Positions 61,135 through 64,000 of a DNA stretch of 64,000 bases are shown here, one piece after another. Positions within the stretch are counted from its first letter, which is position 1. Every line of letters begins with the position of its first letter. The stretch is from an uncultured Draconibacterium sp. GTDB lineage: Bacteria; Bacteroidota; Bacteroidia; Bacteroidales; Prolixibacteraceae. The stretch lies in the NCBI RefSeq assembly GCF_963675065.1, contig NZ_OY775906.1, positions 2,458,001 to 2,522,000 on the forward strand, in the 5' to 3' direction. Below the pieces are notes generated by a model, which worked only from the letters and a program-made list of their open reading frames with translations, was not told the origin of the DNA and did not search any database. The translations under genes and the position numbers were made by a program.

Positions 61135-62487
61135 TTATTCAAAACTAATCCAGTCGATTTCTACCGGATTATCATTTGCGGCTACCACAAAAATATTGTG
61201 AATACCGGGTTTAACTTTGCTAATTTTTGTTTTTGATACTGTCATCTCTTTACTTTCCGGCACATTTATTTCTGCCAAAACGGGACCATCCAATGCATCA
61301 ATTCTCAGTTCTACTTTTCCACCGTTTAATGCACCGGCATTCACCACTACTTTCCCAGTATTTTTCTTTTCAAAATTTACCGTGTTGTATGAAATCCATG
61401 CCCCCTTGTTATCAAGTATGGTTTTCCAACCTGCAAAAGTATTTGTGGTGTCGTTAAAAGCTATTGTCGTTCCATTTTCACTTTTTGCGCTGTAACGGTC
61501 GAGCTGAATTTTACCGGATGCTTGGGTTACACCAACACCTCGTTTTGTTGGAATAACTTTTTGAATGGTGCCATCAGCGTTAAAAAACAGGCTGTCGACA
61601 CAAACCGATCGGTTCTTATCAAAATCAGGCGAATAATCGTTATGATGGTAAAACAAATACCATTGTCCGTTGTACTCTACCATCGAATGATGGTTGGTCC
61701 AGCATCCTGTTTCCGATTCGTCCATAACCACTCCGGTCATAGTAAACGGCCCTTCAGGGCTATCTCCCATGGCATACTCCAATCGTTCGGTATCATTTTC
61801 TACATGTGGAAATGTAAGGTAGTATTTTCCATTTCGTTCAAAAACAAATGGTCCTTCTTTCATCCCTTTTGTGGGTAAATTGTCTATGGCAACAGGCTTC
61901 GAAGCCAGCTCTGTCATGTTATCCTTTAGTTTTGCCACATAAATGTTTCCCATCGAATAATACAAATAGGCTTGCCCGTCTTTGTCGATCAGAACATTTG
62001 GATCGATACCAAAAATACCTTCAATAGCATTTTCCTCAGGGACATAAGGTCCTTCAGGTTTATCGGCAACGGCAACTCCAATTCCAAAGCCCTTGCGACC
62101 GTTAGGACCAGCTGCATTTTTATTGGCCGGGAAATAGAAATAATATTTTCCGTTACGTTCGATACAATCGGGTGCCCACATGCTGTATGATGTAGAATCA
62201 ACCCATGGCACTTTATTCTGACTAACAATTACACCATGGTCGGTCCATTCGCCAAGATCTTCGGATGAAAACACATGATAATCGGGCATACAAAACCAAT
62301 TCTCGCGCAGGTTTTTATTGGGTGGTGCCGGGATATCGTGTGAAGGAAAGACATATACCTTACCGTTAAATACACGAGCCGTTGGATCGGCCGAAAACTG
62401 ATCTCTGATTACTGGATTCTGAGCCAAAACCGTAAACGCCGATACGGCAAAGATTATGGCAAGAGTAAAGGTTTTTTTGATATTCAT
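61135..62487 (-). CDS. Exported GH43 with C-terminal CBM6-like domain
   Basis: 450 residues. Signal peptide I (ending TVLAQ), then a GH43 propeller (about 27-320) with its base Asp34 in SADPTARVFNG, a modulator Asp in GIDPNVLID and an acid Glu in GMKEGPFVFERNGKYY. A beta-sandwich of CBM6 type (about 325-450) ends IEIDWISFE-like (VEIDWISFE). Likely periplasmic xylosidase or arabinofuranosidase. The propeller is a close paralogue of the leaderless GH43 at 27522. A TATATTTG word (minus strand, 62549-62556) upstream could be an internal promoter. Confidence 0.92.
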   Translation of the reverse strand: MNIKKTFTLAIIFAVSAFTVLAQNPVIRDQFSADPTARVFNGKVYVFPSHDIPAPPNKNLRENWFCMPDYHVFSSEDLGEWTDHGVIVSQNKVPWVDSTSYSMWAPDCIERNGKYYFYFPANKNAAGPNGRKGFGIGVAVADKPEGPYVPEENAIEGIFGIDPNVLIDKDGQAYLYYSMGNIYVAKLKDNMTELASKPVAIDNLPTKGMKEGPFVFERNGKYYLTFPHVENDTERLEYAMGDSPEGPFTMTGVVMDESETGCWTNHHSMVEYNGQWYLFYHHNDYSPDFDKNRSVCVDSLFFNADGTIQKVIPTKRGVGVTQASGKIQLDRYSAKSENGTTIAFNDTTNTFAGWKTILDNKGAWISYNTVNFEKKNTGKVVVNAGALNGGKVELRIDALDGPVLAEINVPESKEMTVSKTKISKVKPGIHNIFVVAANDNPVEIDWISFE

Positions 62488-62628
62488 TTTATATGGTTTT
62501 AATCGTTTAATTATTTACAAGATTGAGAACTGTTTCTCCTGTTTTATTCAAATATATCGGTTCGTTCACCTTCAGTTTTATGCGAAAGCTGCTAGAAAGC
62601 ATGAACTCCATTCATTAACTCTTCCAGG

Positions 62629-64000
62629 CTACTGACTTTGTCGAACACGCTGTCTGTCACGTTCAAGTAACTCATCCAGGTTATATAATGGCCTTTCCAG
62701 TTCATAAGGAACTGGTTGTTTACTGAATTGCTGAAAATATAGCGTACAGGCATCTTTCCATTCCTGTGCGTTCATACTCTGTTCTGTAAGTTTATGCTGA
62801 ATAGATGCAAATCGTTCTGTATCGACAAAACGCTCTGCCTTATCCCAAATCTGTTGAAATTCCCGCACTTGATTCACACCTTCGTCATAGCGGTAGCATA
62901 GCTCATTCCAAAGTGTTCTGCCATTTTTCATTTTATGATCCCACGAAACATGGTGAAACCAAAGTAGAAACGCCTCGGGACAGGTATTCAGGTCGGCTAA
63001 CTGACCGGCAAGCGGCTCCTGGTATTGACTAATTGCATCGCTGCCCGAAGTCGTACGATCGAATCCAATTCCAAGCGAATCGGCCTGATGATAATAAGGT
63101 GGAGTCCAGTCTGCACGCATACCACGCGGAGCCCACCATGGCCCGGGGCCGTAATGTGCATGTGCCGAGAATATGTGGTGAAGCCCTAAAGGCATCATGT
63201 AATTAACAGTAGCTTCGTGACTGTTGAGCATCATTTGTTTTACGGGCTGTAAAAACGACAGATTCCACTCCAGCTCATAAGAGCTTGTTTCGTTATCTAA
63301 ATTTTGTGGTCCGAAAGTAAGTTTCAACCATTCATCGGCTATTTGAGCACTGGTAATTGAATTATCCCAGGCTTGACGACCAAAAGCATACCAATTGGCC
63401 TGAGAAAAATCGTGACCACACCAGTTGGCATCGAGCCCGATGTTTGCCACACCCGCAATAGCACTATATTTCTGATTAAAAATACTGCCATCGGTGCAAC
63501 GTGCAACTGTACTGCCAGCCCCCTCCTGCCAGGTTTCGCTTTTTAGAAATTCTTCCCACATGGTAGCCAGAAAAACCAAATGTACAGATTGGCCTAAATA
63601 TTCCATTGTAACCTGCAACTCGGGCATTACCGTAGTACTTTTCATTGCGCCAAATAATGGGCTAAATGGTTCGCGTGGCTGAAAATCGATAGGACCGTTT
63701 TTAACCTGAATAATCACATTGTCATGAAATTTTCCATCCAGTGGCATAAATTCATTGTACGCTTGTTTAGCACGGTCTTCATCCGATGGATCATAAACAA
63801 ACGCACGCCACATTACAATACCATTGTATGGTTCAAGTGCTTCGGCCATCATATTGGCTCCATCGGCGTGAGTACGCCCAAAGTTTTGCGGTCCGGGTTG
63901 TCCTTCGCTGTTTGCTTTTACCAGGAAACCTCCAAAATCGGGAATCAAATCATATATTTCTTTTACTTTCTCCTTCCACCATGCTTTCACCTCCGGATCA
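62629..64000 (-). CDS. GH67 alpha-glucuronidase, C-terminal part (gene runs off the right edge)
   Basis: 456 residues are visible; the frame continues past base 64000, where codons for D-P-E precede VKAWWKEKVKEIY, so the 5' end (about 250-300 residues) is missing. Visible GH67 blocks are DFGGFLVKANSEGQPGP (acid/base region), ADGANMMAEALEPYNGIVMWRAFVYD and VTMEYLGQSVHLVFLATMWEE (the Asp/Glu catalytic pair lies in this part). They continue with GLDANWCGHDFSQANWYAFGR and MRADWTPPYYHQAD. GH67 removes (4-O-methyl)glucuronate from the non-reducing terminal xylose of oligosaccharides. It heads the visible part of the GH67-GH43-GH95-GH8-GH51 operon. Confidence 0.95.
   Translation of the reverse strand, partial: DPEVKAWWKEKVKEIYDLIPDFGGFLVKANSEGQPGPQNFGRTHADGANMMAEALEPYNGIVMWRAFVYDPSDEDRAKQAYNEFMPLDGKFHDNVIIQVKNGPIDFQPREPFSPLFGAMKSTTVMPELQVTMEYLGQSVHLVFLATMWEEFLKSETWQEGAGSTVARCTDGSIFNQKYSAIAGVANIGLDANWCGHDFSQANWYAFGRQAWDNSITSAQIADEWLKLTFGPQNLDNETSSYELEWNLSFLQPVKQMMLNSHEATVNYMMPLGLHHIFSAHAHYGPGPWWAPRGMRADWTPPYYHQADSLGIGFDRTTSGSDAISQYQEPLAGQLADLNTCPEAFLLWFHHVSWDHKMKNGRTLWNELCYRYDEGVNQVREFQQIWDKAERFVDTERFASIQHKLTEQSMNAQEWKDACTLYFQQFSKQPVPYELERPLYNLDELLERDRQRVRQSQ

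Overview
The window comes from a member of the Bacteroidota. Supporting evidence: paired SusC/SusD genes, a one-piece hybrid two-component regulator, lipoprotein signals with acidic residues after the cysteine, promoters of the TTTG-N19-TAnnTTTG type, no Shine-Dalgarno pattern, and moderate-to-low GC. The Na+-pumping decarboxylase, glycerol and hemicellulose genes would suit a marine or sediment polysaccharide degrader of the Marinilabiliales/Prolixibacteraceae type; that narrower placement is inference.

Positions 1-25,200 are mostly chromosomal housekeeping: the end of rarA; a 1-kb gene-free stretch with degenerate 40-bp repeats and a run of hairpins; a three-subunit biotin-dependent Na+ pump (oadGAB-like); a cold-shock protein beside a NYN/LOTUS RNA-related protein; a SNF2 helicase; a leaderless CBM9-like protein; a glpK-glpD-glpF glycerol operon; a three-gene cassette (amidohydrolase, CHAP/peptidoglycan-binding protein, unknown protein); a macrodomain protein; several small envelope proteins; trhA; trxB; and tRNA-Pro(GGG) with a clear promoter and terminator.

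From 25,264 to the right edge nearly everything lies on the minus strand and forms a large xylan utilisation locus in four blocks. (1) GH115, acetylesterase, GH10, MFS symporter, leaderless GH43, mannonate/fructuronate SDR and uxuA (35,808 to 25,264). (2) The conserved core xusA-xusB-xusC-xusD-xusE-xyn10C (49,244 to 36,186), closed by a strong terminator. (3) A GH43 enzyme and the hybrid two-component regulator (51,195 and 55,411). (4) GH67, GH43-CBM6, GH95, GH8 and GH51 (edge to 55,645), closed by a terminator.

The predicted locations form a pathway. Surface lipoproteins (two SusD, XusE, CBM-carrying GH10) capture and cut glucurono-arabinoxylan, and two SusC channels import oligosaccharides. 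Periplasmic GH115/GH67, GH43, GH51, GH8, GH95 and an esterase strip and shorten them. The symporter moves products inward, and a cytosolic GH43, the SDR and UxuA finish xylo-oligomer and glucuronate catabolism. The most interesting new observation is a promoter/operator module shared by the GH43 and GH115 transcription units, with half-sites 21 bp apart at identical distance from a matching -7 element. It is a candidate binding site for the AraC-type regulator encoded next to it.
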